Assembly: GCA_029931535.1 (NCBI GenBank)
Contig: JAQPZY010001695.1
Coordinates: forward strand, 2,670,501 to 2,734,500
Reading direction: 5' to 3'
Length of the DNA: 64,000 nt
From: Margaritifera margaritifera
Lineage: Eukaryota > Mollusca > Bivalvia > Unionida > Margaritiferidae
Numbering within the stretch: the first letter of the stretch is position 1; each line of letters starts with the position of its first letter. The notes under the pieces are model-generated. The model searched no databases, was not told the DNA's origin, and saw only the letters and a list, made by a program, of their open reading frames with translations. The position numbers and the translations under genes were made by a program. Below, in pieces: positions 15,101 through 29,400 of this stretch.

Positions 15101-18100
15101 CTTCTTAATGTACAACCTCGCACAAGATTTCCTTTCAATCCATTAAACCCTTCAAGCATTACCAAGCTGAAACAAAATTTGCGATGGATGGATTTTAAAG
15201 TGATAAACGGAGACTGATGGACATGTCTAACACTATATGCCTCCTCCACAGATATGGATTAGGAAACAAAAATTGTTGAACATTTTTTCAAAATGCTCAC
15301 CTGCTTGCACCCTACAATTTTCACTTTGAGTATTTCTCCCACAGCTTACACAGTCATTATGTGAAATATACCTTATGACCATCAAATTTATTGTGACTAC
15401 AACAATACACTGACATTGAGGTTTTCTACTGTGTTTACAAAGTACAAATTTCACTGAGCCATTCTGTGTCAGAATGCATAAAATGAAAGCTAACATTTAA
15501 TTGTTAATACATACATACTCTTCATTGTTTCCCCTAACTTGAACATAGGAGGCAACTGAAAAATATTTTCCCATACATGCACTCCGCAATCAGTACATGT
15601 TATCCAGGGTATGATCAATCTTATGTTGGAACCCAAGGGACACCAGAATGTACCGTATGTACTCGCGTATAGGCCCGGACCAAATGCAACAACATACACC
15701 CTGATCTGTCGGCACATAATGCGCCAGCAGATCAGGATCTATGTTATTTGTTCTATTGATTAGTCCTTACAAACTGCATAGACCCAGATCTGCCATCGCA
15801 TAATGCACCAGCAGATCTGGGTCTATGCAGCTTGCAGTTGGTATTGGCTTATACGCGAGTATACATGGTAGAGTATGGGTGACCAATGTTAAAATCAGGT
15901 CTAACATTTTTCTAATATTTTTTAAAAATAGAAGTATAAAAGTATTACTATCTCGTAAGTCTCGTACAGGATAAAAGGGAGGTCTTCAAGCTAACAGTTT
16001 AATGTCAACGTGTTTTCTCTGGAATACCTAATTTAATCTGGGTTCCTGGTCAATTTCCCTCAATCCCAGCAGGCTACTATCTTATTCTAACATTTGTAGG
16101 ACCGTGGTTATTGATAAAGACATGCAATATGACATCATGATGTCATCCAACGTTTTAAAAAGACTTTTCTGAATTCACACGATGCAAAGATCGTGGCGGT
16201 CTTACCTTTGGTCTGAATTCACACGATGCAAAGATTGTGGCGGTCTTACCTTTGGTCTGAATTCACACGATGCAAAGATTGTGGCGGTCTTACCTTTGGT
16301 CTGAATTCACACGATAATAATGCAAAGATTGTGGCGGTCTTACCTTTGGTCTGAATTCACACGATGCAAAGATCGTGGCGGTCTTACCTTTGGTCTGAAT
16401 TCACACGATGCAAAGATCGTGGCGGTCTTACCTTTGGTCTGAATTCACACGATGCAAAGATCGTGGCGGTCTTACCTTTGGTCTGAATTCACACGATGCA
16501 AAGATCGTGGCGGTCTTACCTTTGGTCTGAATTCACACGATGCAAAGATTGTGGCGGTCTTACCTTTGGTCTGAATTCACACGATGCAAAGATCGTGGCG
16601 GTCTTACCTTTGGTCTGAATTCACACGATAATAATGCAAAGATTGTGGCGGTCTTACCTTTGGTCTGAATTCACACGATAATAATGCAAAGATCGTGGCG
16701 GTCTTACCTTTGGTCTGAATTCACACGATAATAATGCAAAGATTGTGGCGGTCTTACCTTTGGTCTGAATTCACACGATAATAATGCAAAGATTGTGGCG
16801 GTCTTACCTTTGGTCTGAATTCACACGATAATAATGCAAAGATCGTGGCGGTCTTACCTTTGGTCTGAATTCACACGATGCAAAGATTGTGGCGGTCTTA
16901 CCTTTGGTCTGAATTCACACGATAATAATGCAAAGATCGTGGCGGTCTTACCTTTCGTACTCTTAAGAATGCTCTCTATTAGTGTTGGATATTTTGTGGG
17001 CCTCTGGGTGATAAGGAGAATGAAATCTGGGATCTCCCTCTTCTCACAGATTGAATGACCTGTCCTCCGCTGAAGTATGAGAAGAATAATATATATTCTC
17101 ATGTAAAACAAAACTGGTACATACCTAATTATACTCCACTATGACAGATTCTTGGATACCATAGTTTCAAAGCTGGTACATACCTAACTGTACTCCACTA
17201 TGATGGATTCTTGGATACTGTGGTTTCAAAAATTTGTGTGGGGAACCAATTTTCGTGCATTTCGTGGTTGCTCTAAACCACAAAATTAAAGACCCAATGA
17301 AAACTGAGCCCCATGTGTTGCAGAAAATTCCCCACCCTTTTTCTTACCGATACATTTCTAGCAATCCAAAAAACTCAACTGTTTGATAATTCAACTTCAT
17401 TACTGTAACAAAATATTATCTGTTACATGTGTTTGTTTCATTTTAACCCATTTAAAAAAACAGAAAATTATAAAGCAGTTTATAGTGTTCAATGCATATG
17501 TATGTATACAGTATCTGGTAGCCATCTTTTTCACTAACTGCATTAAATCAATATGTGTGATAAGATCAGTAAGGATGGAGCAAAAATAGAAAGAATGTAA
17601 AGTATTTAAGTACTAGTATTACTGAAAATGAAAGAAAGAATAATTAAATGATGAACACAAATTGTAATGATTTTATACTTATTTACATTAATCCGTCATT
17701 CAAGTGAAACTCCTGTTGAAAATACTGCAAATATAGTAATGACCAAATTTGCACTTTACTCTCTCTAATTCTCGGTGATTTAAGATTTAACCACAGTCAT
17801 GATCCATCAGAATGAATAATCTACATAAAGCATATATAGATGCAAATATTTATACTTCTAATCACAGGTAGCAAACTTTCATGTTAAAATTTAAATCCTC
17901 CTGAAAGCACATCTCATTTTATCCACACATTTTAATCCAATGGAACAATAAGACTGTAAAATACTGAAACTATTGCTTGAAGCATTAGTACTAGTTACAC
18001 ACTAATTGCACAACAGTACTAAAGCTTACACTTCACTGATTTTCAGACCAACCACTGAATAAACATTGTGTCAATCAAGTCTACTCGTACACACTAACAT

Positions 18101-21100
18101 TTGTCATGTAAAAATAATCCTGAAATTGCAAAATTACACAAGTCCAGCTTTCTCAAAGCCATGGATAATTGGGACCGATCTCTCACATTTTATATTGTGC
18201 CAGTTTCCTCCACTCAACATTAAAGGTTGCCACAGCACTCTGATTGTGTTAAGCAAGGGGCAGTTGCACACGTGTTCAGTTCACATATGGAATAATGACA
18301 TTAGCCATATAACACAATCATAGAAACGTACTGATGGTGCAACTTTATGGACAGTGGTTTAAGCTAGAGACGATATAGATATGCTGCAATTACTGCTTGG
18401 TTTGGTGTTGTTTGGCTGCGTTGGCTTCATTTGATGTTGAGCACTCTGATGAAAACATGGTGTTCGGGACTGATCTTGACATGTGTTTGATTTGTGCTCA
18501 TACTGGTGGTAGTATTGTTTTAACCACTGAAGCCACCACCATTTGTCGTCAGCATAATTTTGTTTTTTTGTATTCTTTATTATGGTCATTTGTAATAAAA
18601 TACCTATAATATACAAACTCTCTTAATTAAGCAAATAAATTAATTAAAGTATCCATGAATGTCATTTTAAAAAAACACCCAAAAAAAACATAAAATTGAT
18701 ACTGATGAAAATAAATGAAACCGCAATATATAAAATGTCCTCTCTGAAGGTCAATGTACACATTTATGTTTAAAACACCTTTGTATAATAAAAAAACTAT
18801 TCAGAATCCACCACTTGTCTTCAACTTTATCCTCTATATTTACACCAATTTGTATGTACTGTATTTATCATATTTCAAAAACTCATAGTGAAAAAAAGTA
18901 CATTAAATCCGCATTTTGAAAAAAAAAGTGGATATATTACTTACACCTCGATGTCTGTCCATACGTACATTACCTTTCTGATAAATGTATACACTTTTTT
19001 AACAGCCATGATACAATAGCCAAACTTGACATGTGACTTTCATATAGGGTGTTGATTTGCAGTAAGGATTCAGAATTTCTTGTTGACCCCAAAAGCTCCA
19101 GGACAGGGTTAAAGGTAAACAAATACACAGAATGCTTTTTCTTCTTTGTTGATATTGCATTCCATTTTGGTACAGTTTCTTTAATTACTATAGATGTACT
19201 ATGTATTGAATGTTTTATTCACAAAAGCCCCAGTGCCCATGGGATTGGGGGTGGGAAAAGGTATCAATGGGTCCAAAAATAGGACATCACCAAGACATGT
19301 CATCATGGGTACCAAATCAAAAGTTTTTGAAAGTATTTAACCCTATCACCACTTCTTGGGCCCAAGGCATGTTTTTGTTGGCATTAAAGGATTTGGAGAT
19401 CTTTGTAACTGCAAAAACTTTTGTCTCTTTATGATACAGCTTTCAAACTCAGCAAGTGATGCCCCAATGTCCCCACACCTTCACTCCCATCCCATCAGTG
19501 CTTCCAAGCAGGACTACAAGGTCACAAATGCACCTATGTCCTATTTTCTCTTGATTAGATTTGTTATTTTCCTTTTGGTACAGTTCTCAAACAACTTGAG
19601 ACATTTCAATATACGACTCCTTGCCTGGTGCCCAGAGTCCCTGGGGTATGGGGGCAAATAAAATATGGTATCATCATCAAAGAACATCATCTTAGGTGAC
19701 ATATAAAAAAATTGTACTTTAGCATGGAATTAATTTTAATCTTTAAAAAATTATATAGTGTGAAAGGCAGGGATGTAGAAGATCTAAAGAATTTCTTATG
19801 GTGCTACACATGATAAAAAGAGTGACATTTTTTAGGGTGGAGAGAGGGGGCTGGGATTTGTGGTAGTGGTGTGGAATAGATGTGTGAATTTGTGATGGCA
19901 AATCATCGATCGATGTAGTACTATGTCAAAACACTTTCAGACACCATTTCTAAAAAGCAGTATTCTGATAATACATGCTATCAACCTTCCTGTAGTTTGT
20001 TTTGCACTGCTGAGAAAATATTGCCAGCTAATTTCATAGTGCCCTGGTTAAACTGGATTTACTTTTCTCTAACATATCAGTTGTTACCTATATACTCACA
20101 TGTAAGCTGGTACCAACTGCGAAATGCATCTACCCAGATCTGCCGGCACATAATGCGCCAGCAGATCAAGGTCTATGTTGTTTGCATTTGGACCCGGCTT
20201 ATACGCGAGTATATACGGTAGATCTTTTTTATGTCACATAAGAGAAACGTACTAATGACGGCATAAAGCAGTTGATAAGGGAAATATTGCACACAAGAAG
20301 CATGTAAATGCTTGCATGAATAAAAATTGAACTGAAATGTGTTTTTTCCATAGATTTAAATGATGCTATTTCAATAACTGCATCTTTACACTCAACCGTA
20401 TATATACCAATATTCTTCACTTTATATAACACTGGTTATTACGATCTTATTAATTAATAAAATTGAAAATTAGTATTTTAACACGCCATCAATTACTTCA
20501 TCAGCTGTTCTAAAATACTGAACATAAATTTTAGTCAGTACTACTAGAGAGTAATACCGCATTTTATTTGAATATGCATTGCTACCATTCCAATGGGCAT
20601 CTCCCCACCCCCCATTTGCAAAAGCTCTAATTTTGGACCTCAAATTGATATTCTAAATATGTTATTTATTATCTTTAACCATGATGGTGGAAATTACTTT
20701 AAATAATGTGCTAGCATTAGAGAATGCAATGGTGCTTTGTACCTCCTGTTTCATAAAAAAATTTGTTAATAACAAAACCATTCATTTAAGCATGATTTTA
20801 AAGATTATTAGTTATTTCCATGCTCCATAATATTTCTTACTCCAACAATAATCCAACATTGTCGAGATATTTCAAAATCTAATTTTGATGTGACATTTTC
20901 ATGATTTTAGTACTACTAGGGTCTGACATCAAAGAATTGTGCTTAAATCCATTTCTCCCCTATTCTATTTACTGTAAATTGTACAATTTTTACAACAATT
21001 ATTTTTTCTTGTAAAAAAATTAACTCGATTTACATGAATTATATTTAACTTAATAGCAACAATACACAATATACATATTGCCACTCTGAGTACATCACAA

Positions 21101-24100
21101 AATTGAAATGCTGGCATTAATCTAAATTTACTGCATTTGAGTTAATGAGCCTTAGATATTACTGACAATTCAATATTTTTTATGATGTAATATATTTTGT
21201 TTTCATTATGCAATATTGTTTATGATTTAATATTTTTCATTTTCATTATGCAATATTTTTCTTTTCTATTACATACTATTCATTTTTGTTCTGTAACATT
21301 TTTCATGTAATGTTTCATATTTATATGCAATACTGTTCACAACACAATATTTTTAATTTTTATGTTATATTTTTCTATCGTTATGTAATATTTTTAATTT
21401 TTATGTAATATATTTCAAGGTGTAACATTTTTGATTTTCATTATGTAATTGTTTATGTTGTAATACTTTTCATTTTTATTATGTAATTTTTTGTTTTCAT
21501 TAAGTATTGTTTTTCATTTTTATATTTTGAATGTAATATTGTTCATGATGCAACATTTATTTTCATTATGTAATATTTTACTTTATATTTTCATTATGTA
21601 ATATTTATTTTTTATTGTGCAATATTATTTTCTTTCATTATGTAATATTTTTCATAATGTAATATTTTTCATTTTCATTATGTAATATTTTTGTTTCATT
21701 ATGTAATATTTTTCATGGATTTTGTGGAAGCTACAAACCATGAATTCAAAGTCACAATGAACAATAATCCTTCTGTGGAATTAGAACCCCTTCTCCTATT
21801 TATTTTTTTCCAACCCAAAAATCTATTTTCACAAAAACATAAAAAATGTATACCTACGAAAAAAAATGATTTCACAGTAAATATTATTTACAGTACCTTT
21901 ACAAGTGACTGGAATCGTGTGTTCTTTGACAGCAAATCCTTGTAGATCAGGACTGCTTCCTTGTGTCCACTGCAGAAAGCTCCATATGCTGCTTTCATTT
22001 GGTCACCCGATTCACCTGAATACTACAGGACCAAAGAAAACATAACAATGTACCATATATATTCGCTTATAAGTCGGGTCCAACAGCAAACAACATAGAC
22101 CCTGATCTGCTGTTGCATAATGTGCCAGAAGATCAGGGTCTCTGTTGTCAGTTCTACTTACTACTCCTGACAAATTGCATAGATCCAGATCTGCCAGCAC
22201 CATTATGCTATGGTGGATCTAGGTCTGTACAGTTTGCAGTTATGCGCAACTTATAAGTAAGTACAGATGGTATCTAAGTATTAATGAATAAAGGCATTCA
22301 TCAATAGATGACACGATGCTCACAGTAAATTTATGATATCAATAAAATGGGCATAATACACCTTTACCTTCAAGCTAATGACAGAAAATAATAACAAAAG
22401 GATTGAAGCAACTGAAAAACAGGAAATAATTTACCTCTATTTAGAATCATTTCAAGTTATGCCATGTTATGATCTATTTAGAATGATTTCAAGTTATGCC
22501 ATGTTATGATATATTTATAATGAATTCAAGTTATGCCATGTTATGACTTACAATAAAGTAATAAATGTTCTAAAGTGAAGGTACAGGATATTTTGTATAT
22601 TTGTTTATTAAATCCATTCATTCTGAAAATGAAATAATTCATCAGCTCACCTGTAAATAGTGAAATATTTAAATCAGTCCTGTTTTTTATTTACTGAAGA
22701 TAAATAAGTTTTCAGGATTTTATATATTCCCCAACATCACTTCGTATGTTGAATAGTTCTGATATTCACCTTTTGCATGAAAAAGTTGATGTTTACTTTA
22801 AGCAGTTATTCATGAATTTTGTGCAGATTTTAAAAGCTGACAACATTCCAAATTCTGCAAATATTTTCATAAGAGTACTGTGAATGGTATATTATACTTC
22901 TGCCACATGTTTAATCGTCCTCCATGTAGGCACTGGTAGGGCATGGTTGACTCTAGAGATTACTGTTATGTATATAGAATCTATAATAATAGCCTAAATT
23001 TTTGGTCTATGACTGTACTTTAAAATACAGGATGTTGACTACATTTGAAGTCAAGGTCAGAGTTGTGGACCATTTGCTGGGGATATTCTATTCGAATGAC
23101 GCATTTGGTATTGCATTGTGGGTCGTTAGATGACACGTTTCCTGTTGTGAAATAGGCCATTTGCAAAGAGTATACAAGACCTTGATATACGCATTATAAT
23201 CATTCCAATTTTAAATCATGTGTTGAAAACATTCCTGTTTTTTTATGACCAGTCTTTGGAATCATCATCAGTTGTGCTGTAATCTTGTAGTACCATAATG
23301 AAATTTTGTTGTATACATAATTCAAAAGGAATTATTTAGAACACTCATTGGAGTTACCTAAAGTGCTCATTAACCTTTGGATTTAAATATACGACTTTTG
23401 GATACTTGAGGATATTCTCAAAGATGACCTGGATGACATTATCGTTGATACATCAGGACATTCCAGACTACCCATTCATTTGGAACATTCATTCATTTGG
23501 AACATTCTATATTTAGCACTTGTGATTAGGACACTTAGGATCATTGGATTGTTTGGATTTTAATTCACATTACTGTAAGTGTCTTTTAATTTTCGTTTTA
23601 ATTATCTAGAAATAAATTATTTGTTGATTTTACATACTTTGTTCGTTTCACTACCTGTCTGTTACATTATTTTAAGACCATAGAATCGTAATAACCATAG
23701 AATCATCACATTACTGACCATTGGGTCTCAATGACTTGGACCTTTGGTTAAAGAATCTGGTCTTGAACTAAACTTGCTGTGCAGAAACCATCCTTTTATT
23801 ATTAGGTATACCATCCCCAACTTTTGACCTTTAGACCACAAAAACCTAAAGGTTCCTATTTTAACCTAAGTACAAGCCATCCGTAAACTCCGTTCAACGA
23901 ATTTAATCTAGAACAAAAGTTACTGTGCAAAACTCATTTTCTTTGCGTCACAATTGCTTTGACCTTCTACCCCACCCCCAATCAATAGGCATCTTCATTA
24001 CTTTTAAGTGCCAGCACTCCACAATCTTGGTTCAAGGTACATGGTCTACAGCTTGTGTTATTATGGAAAAACCATTTTCTTCTTTCAGTCACAGCGACCC

Positions 24101-26380
24101 CAAAATCAAAAGACTTCCTTCCTACCAAGAGTAAGCCATCCACAAACTTTGGTGAAGGTACATGGTTGACAGCTCTGGCTTTTGTTCAGAAACTATTTTT
24201 CATTTTTCAGCCAGTGACTTTTACCTTTGATCTTTTGACCTCAAAATCAATTGGCTCATCCCTTACTCCAAGTGCAAGCCATCCATAAAGTTCAGTCCAG
24301 GTTGGTGATGTAGAACTAAAATTATTGTGCACAAATCATTTTTTCTTTCAGTCATAGTGACCTTGACCTTTGACCTTTTCATGCCAACACTGATGCACCT
24401 TTTCCTCACATCTAAGTGCAAGCCATCTGCAAAGTCTGATCCATGTCTGTGATATAGAACTAACATTGTGTGGAAACCAATTGAGCTCAATCTTGTACAT
24501 TCTGATCCCTAAATCAACAAGCTCCTTCCTTACCAAGTATAAGCCATCCACAAGTTTGGTAATAGTATATGAAGTAAAACAAAAAGTTATTGTGCAGGAA
24601 CAAGAAGGTAGCAGACAGAAGCAAAGACAGATGAAGGTACATACAGATGGATAGGCCTTGTCATATAATTATATGCTCTGCCGTTTGACAGGTATATACA
24701 AACCTACTTGTCAGGAACAGATATAGTGTAACAGACTTGCAGATGTAACTGTAAATGTTGCAACATACAACATTTGGACCCCCTCCACCCCCCCAGATGT
24801 TTTGAAACTTTGACATTTTTACAAAGATTCAAGCTACATATAATTTTAATAATATATTTAATTGCTTATAAGTCAAGTGCAACTGCAAGCAACATAGAGC
24901 ATAATCTGCCTTCGCATAATGCGCTGCAGATCTCGTTCTATGCAGTTTGTTAGGTGTAATCAGTAGAACAAACAAAACACATACCCTGATCTGCCAATGC
25001 ATTATGCGATGGCAGATCATGGTCAATGTTGTTTGAAGTTGGCCTTGACTTAGAAGCAAGTATATATGTAATGCATCTTGATATTACAATGGCGATCAAA
25101 TATACAATCCATGAATTATTTACAAAGGTTTTGGGCAGGATCAAAATTATCAGTAAGGACAAACATAAGTCTAACAGGGGCCATACCTCAGTCAAAAAGG
25201 TTTAAATCTTGAGCACACTTTGTGCCAGTGGTGCCGCAAAAAAAGTCACTGGCAAATTAGAAAAATCCTGCTGCTTCAGGTGGTGCATAAAATCAGCACA
25301 TGATTTACTCCTAGTACTTTAATGCGAGATACTTCTCAAACTATTATGTTAATGAAGCATGGCAATGTCATGAACAAGCTGCCTAAATGCAACAGTCTGT
25401 TTCCGTATCACTTTCACAAGCCAAATAGACCTAAAATATACACAGGATCAGTTATCGAAAAATGAAATGAAGGCAAACACATTTCATTGATTTTTGTTGG
25501 GTATTAGTTCAACATAAGTCAAATCTGTTAAGAAAATAAATTCCAACACAAATGTATTAAAAAGATTCCATGCGACAACTTTGTAATACTTATGTCAGTT
25601 ACAAGTTTGACAAATGTATGGACTATTTCATTATTGGAAAGAAATTAAAACAATGATGTCATTTATCTTAGAATTTAAACTGTAATTTATTACTCTCTAA
25701 TCAATAATAAGTTTTGATTCATTCTTACTCTGTGTACACAACAATACTGTATTCTGCTATTTGCGGAATAATTTATTGGTTAAGCACAATTTTTGGGTAC
25801 ATTTATGATCTTACGTCCATTTAACAACTAGCCAAGTTGTGGAAAAAAATGTCAAATTCCTGGTGGCCCCTCCTGAAAATCTTAATGAGCCGGTGGCTCC
25901 ATTAGGTGTAATCCGAGATTGAACCCTGTCAAATTCTGATGGGCTAAAGTGAAAAGCAACCTTATTCATCTTTAAATTAAGCTTCTGAGCAAATAAGGTT
26001 AAAGTCCATGAAGTCTTTCAAATTTGCAGGTATTGAGGAGAAACCAAATTTATTTATTGTGTTCAAGACATACATGATGTAGTGGCATACATGATGGAAG
26101 AGGATGGGTAACATTCAATGCACTCTCCATCAAATATGGCAGAAGAATTAAAAAACTTGAACATTTTCTGTGTTGTACCTGTGAGATCAGCGTTGGTCCT
26201 ATCTCATCTATATTGCGCTCCGGTTTGAGAGACTGTAGCTCCCTCAATCGAGTCAGAAACTTCTTGTGGATTTCTGCCAAGTCATCCAACCGGGGAAAGA
26301 TACGGTCCACAAAAGTGTGTGGCAAACCCAACTCCACCAACATATGTGCTCGAAATAGCTAGAAGAAATGTCAGACATAT

Positions 26381-26450
<70 letters not shown>

Positions 26451-29400
26451 GAGTGAAACCCCTCAAAACCAAACCCTCAGTATACCAGACTCCCTTCAGA
26501 TTGAAATTATTTTGGAGTCTGACATTTTTTCTTCTATAAATCACCATTTTTCCCCACAAAAAACCAAAACCCCTCTACTCTGAAAACTGAAATTTTTTAT
26601 CCCAAATTAAAATTTTACCCCCTCCACCAAAACTCACTTAAAACTTAGAAATGTAGTTTAGCTGTTAAATTATTTGCTGAGTTTCATAAATTTCGCATGA
26701 TGTTATAATGTCATTTGTGATGTCATTAAGTGTTATATAATATGAAAATTATGATATTATTATATAAATGTAAATAATACAGCAGTCATTTGATAAATTG
26801 TTGTTTAAGATGGTATGATTAGTCTATGTTGAAACGATATGCTTCTTTACAAATAGCACCTCTTCAGTTTTGCTGAGGTACCAGAAAGTAGAACTGAGGA
26901 AACCCTGTGGTATTGTACATAAATCTAATGTCAAGGTTAACATTCACAAACAGTTGAGGTTTGAGGTTGTATGCTTAGTTGTTACAGCCAATGAATTTAA
27001 GCACTGCCTGTAAATTAGAAGATATTTCTATCGATGCAGGTCTGTTAGAACATGTGTCCCAAGTTGGTCCTAGATCATTCAACTTGCCGACATCTGCTTA
27101 AGAGCCAAATGCAGAATCAGTTTGCAAGACATAAGGGTTTGCGGGAAGTTTTTGCTGAAATTTCTTCAAATTTTGTTTATTGGTTATGAAAACAGTTGTT
27201 TGATGTTTCTCTGCTATCTTTAGCCACATCTGATGACATATCAGGATAATTTGTGTAATTTTAAAGGCCTTCAAACCAGGCTGTTTTCTGTAAAATGTGA
27301 TCATTACCTGTCGAGTGGTTTTTAAGAAGTCATTGAAAGATTTTTCTATTTTTAGTAACAACAGCCATATTGAAAGCAGATCTGCATCATTTGTACCATT
27401 TTAAAAAGGCCCTTCATGCAAAGATGCTGTCAATTTGGTCAAATTCTGTGGAGCAGTATTTGAGAAGTCATTCAAAAGTTTTTCTATTTTAGTAATGGTG
27501 GTCATATTTAATGGTGGATCAGCACAATTTATACAAAATTAATCCTATAAAGATAATGGGTAATATTAATGACCCTTGTAATTATATGGTGATTATCCTC
27601 GCAAGACTTTTTGGAAAACTTTATAAGGCAGTTATAAATCAGCTGCTTGCTGAATATTTGAACTATCTTAGTGTTCTTTGTGAGGAGAAGGCTGCCTAAA
27701 GAAAAAAAATATTCAACAGTGGATCCCATTTTCACATTAAAGTGTCTTGTAGATTTATTTGTAAAAGTTGTACTGTGCATTCATAATGAAAAAGGATTTT
27801 AATTTGTCAACAAATATGTACTCTGGTTAAAGTTTCTTCCTTGCCATATCAATTGAAAATGTTTTGAGGTCATTTTCAATTTGTAGAAAAGAAAGCAAAA
27901 TCTTGCGTACAGACACTCACAATACTCTAAGTATATAAGTTATAATGTAGGAGTCAGGCAATGGGAAAATTTATCGCCTTTATTGTAAGTGATATTCCTC
28001 AATGGTCTCAGTGACTACATGTCAGAATATTACAATGATTTGACAGCAGTTAGTAACTTTTACATGAGGTGCTTGACAATAATTATACTGAAGTGTCTTT
28101 TGATTATTTTTACGGTTATACGCTGATGATACTATTATATTTGCAGACCAACTTCAACAACCTCATTATGTTCGACTATTGTAATATGTCGAAATTACAA
28201 ATACATAAAAAAAAAGTTTGGATATTTTGTAAGGGTACGATTAGAACCGTTCCTAATTTCATATATGGCGATTTGTATGTTGATGTTGTACATGATTTTA
28301 AATACTTTGGTTTTTAACTTGATTGACAAAATTCATAAAGCAAAGAATTGTTTAGCTGAGCAAACTAGAAAAGCGTTTTTTTTTTTTTAATAAGGGAATA
28401 TATTATACTTGAATTGCCTATTGATATGTAACTGTATTTATTTGATATTATGGTTCTGTTGGACCATCTCATCCTCTTCCCTTCTGGTCTGTCATCCTGA
28501 GCTGAGGATATTTCTGTTTATGTTTTGACAGGACAGGACTCACAGCTGTTACTAACCTTTCATGCTCAGGAAATTTCCTTCATGGCCGATATACAGATCA
28601 ATTTGCTATACCCCTCTGAGTGAAAAATTCAATCAGAACCCTTCAATAGTTTCTGCATAAACCACACTAGATCTCGATCATACAAGTGCTTGCATGCAAA
28701 TAATATGTCTACCTAAATATAGCTTAATTGAGATCATGAGCAAAAAGACAAACATTGATTTGATAAACATTTAATTTCAACAAGGAGACAAGGGCCTGCA
28801 TGTCAAGCCCATGATAAAAAATATATACCGTATATACTCACGTATAAGCAAAGTCCAAATGCAAACAACATAGACCCTGATCTGCCATCGCATAATGTGG
28901 CAGCAGATCAGGGTATATGTTGTTTGTTCTATTGATTAGTCCTTACAAACTGCACAGACCCAGATTTGCCGGTGCGTAATGCAGTTGGTATCAGCTTATA
29001 CGAGAGTATATATGGTATTTAACCAAAATATTTAACTGTTGACCATAATGACATTGCCAGAAAAATGACTGCTTATGTCTCATGTCCCACTAACGTGGGC
29101 TCATTAAAAAAATGAATTCATACACCGAGTACAACAACTCAAGGGAACTGTTGGCAATCTGCATGATCTGTCCTCATTGGAATTTTCAAGTTAACTATCT
29201 ATTGTTTTTGTGTAAATCCAGCAATCCCATGGACTGGCAGCTTCTCTGCATATTTAATCTGGCTTAAAGATGTCTCCAAACATGAACCTACCTTTTGAAG
29301 AATTACTAGTGTTTTGCAGTGGTGTTTCTCCGTTTGTATTAACTCTGGAAACATAAATGAAACCTGATTGTATAAGAGAAAGACCAATGCTGGCTTTATG

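Noticed and set aside
16170..16951. CRISPR-like array
   Set aside because: Units are continuous direct repeats without unique spacers and the context is a eukaryotic intron.
26253..26559. ORFs with long Tyr-Ile or Cys-Val runs
   Set aside because: They are translations of the (TA)n(CA)n microsatellite. The same applies at 46.9 kb.
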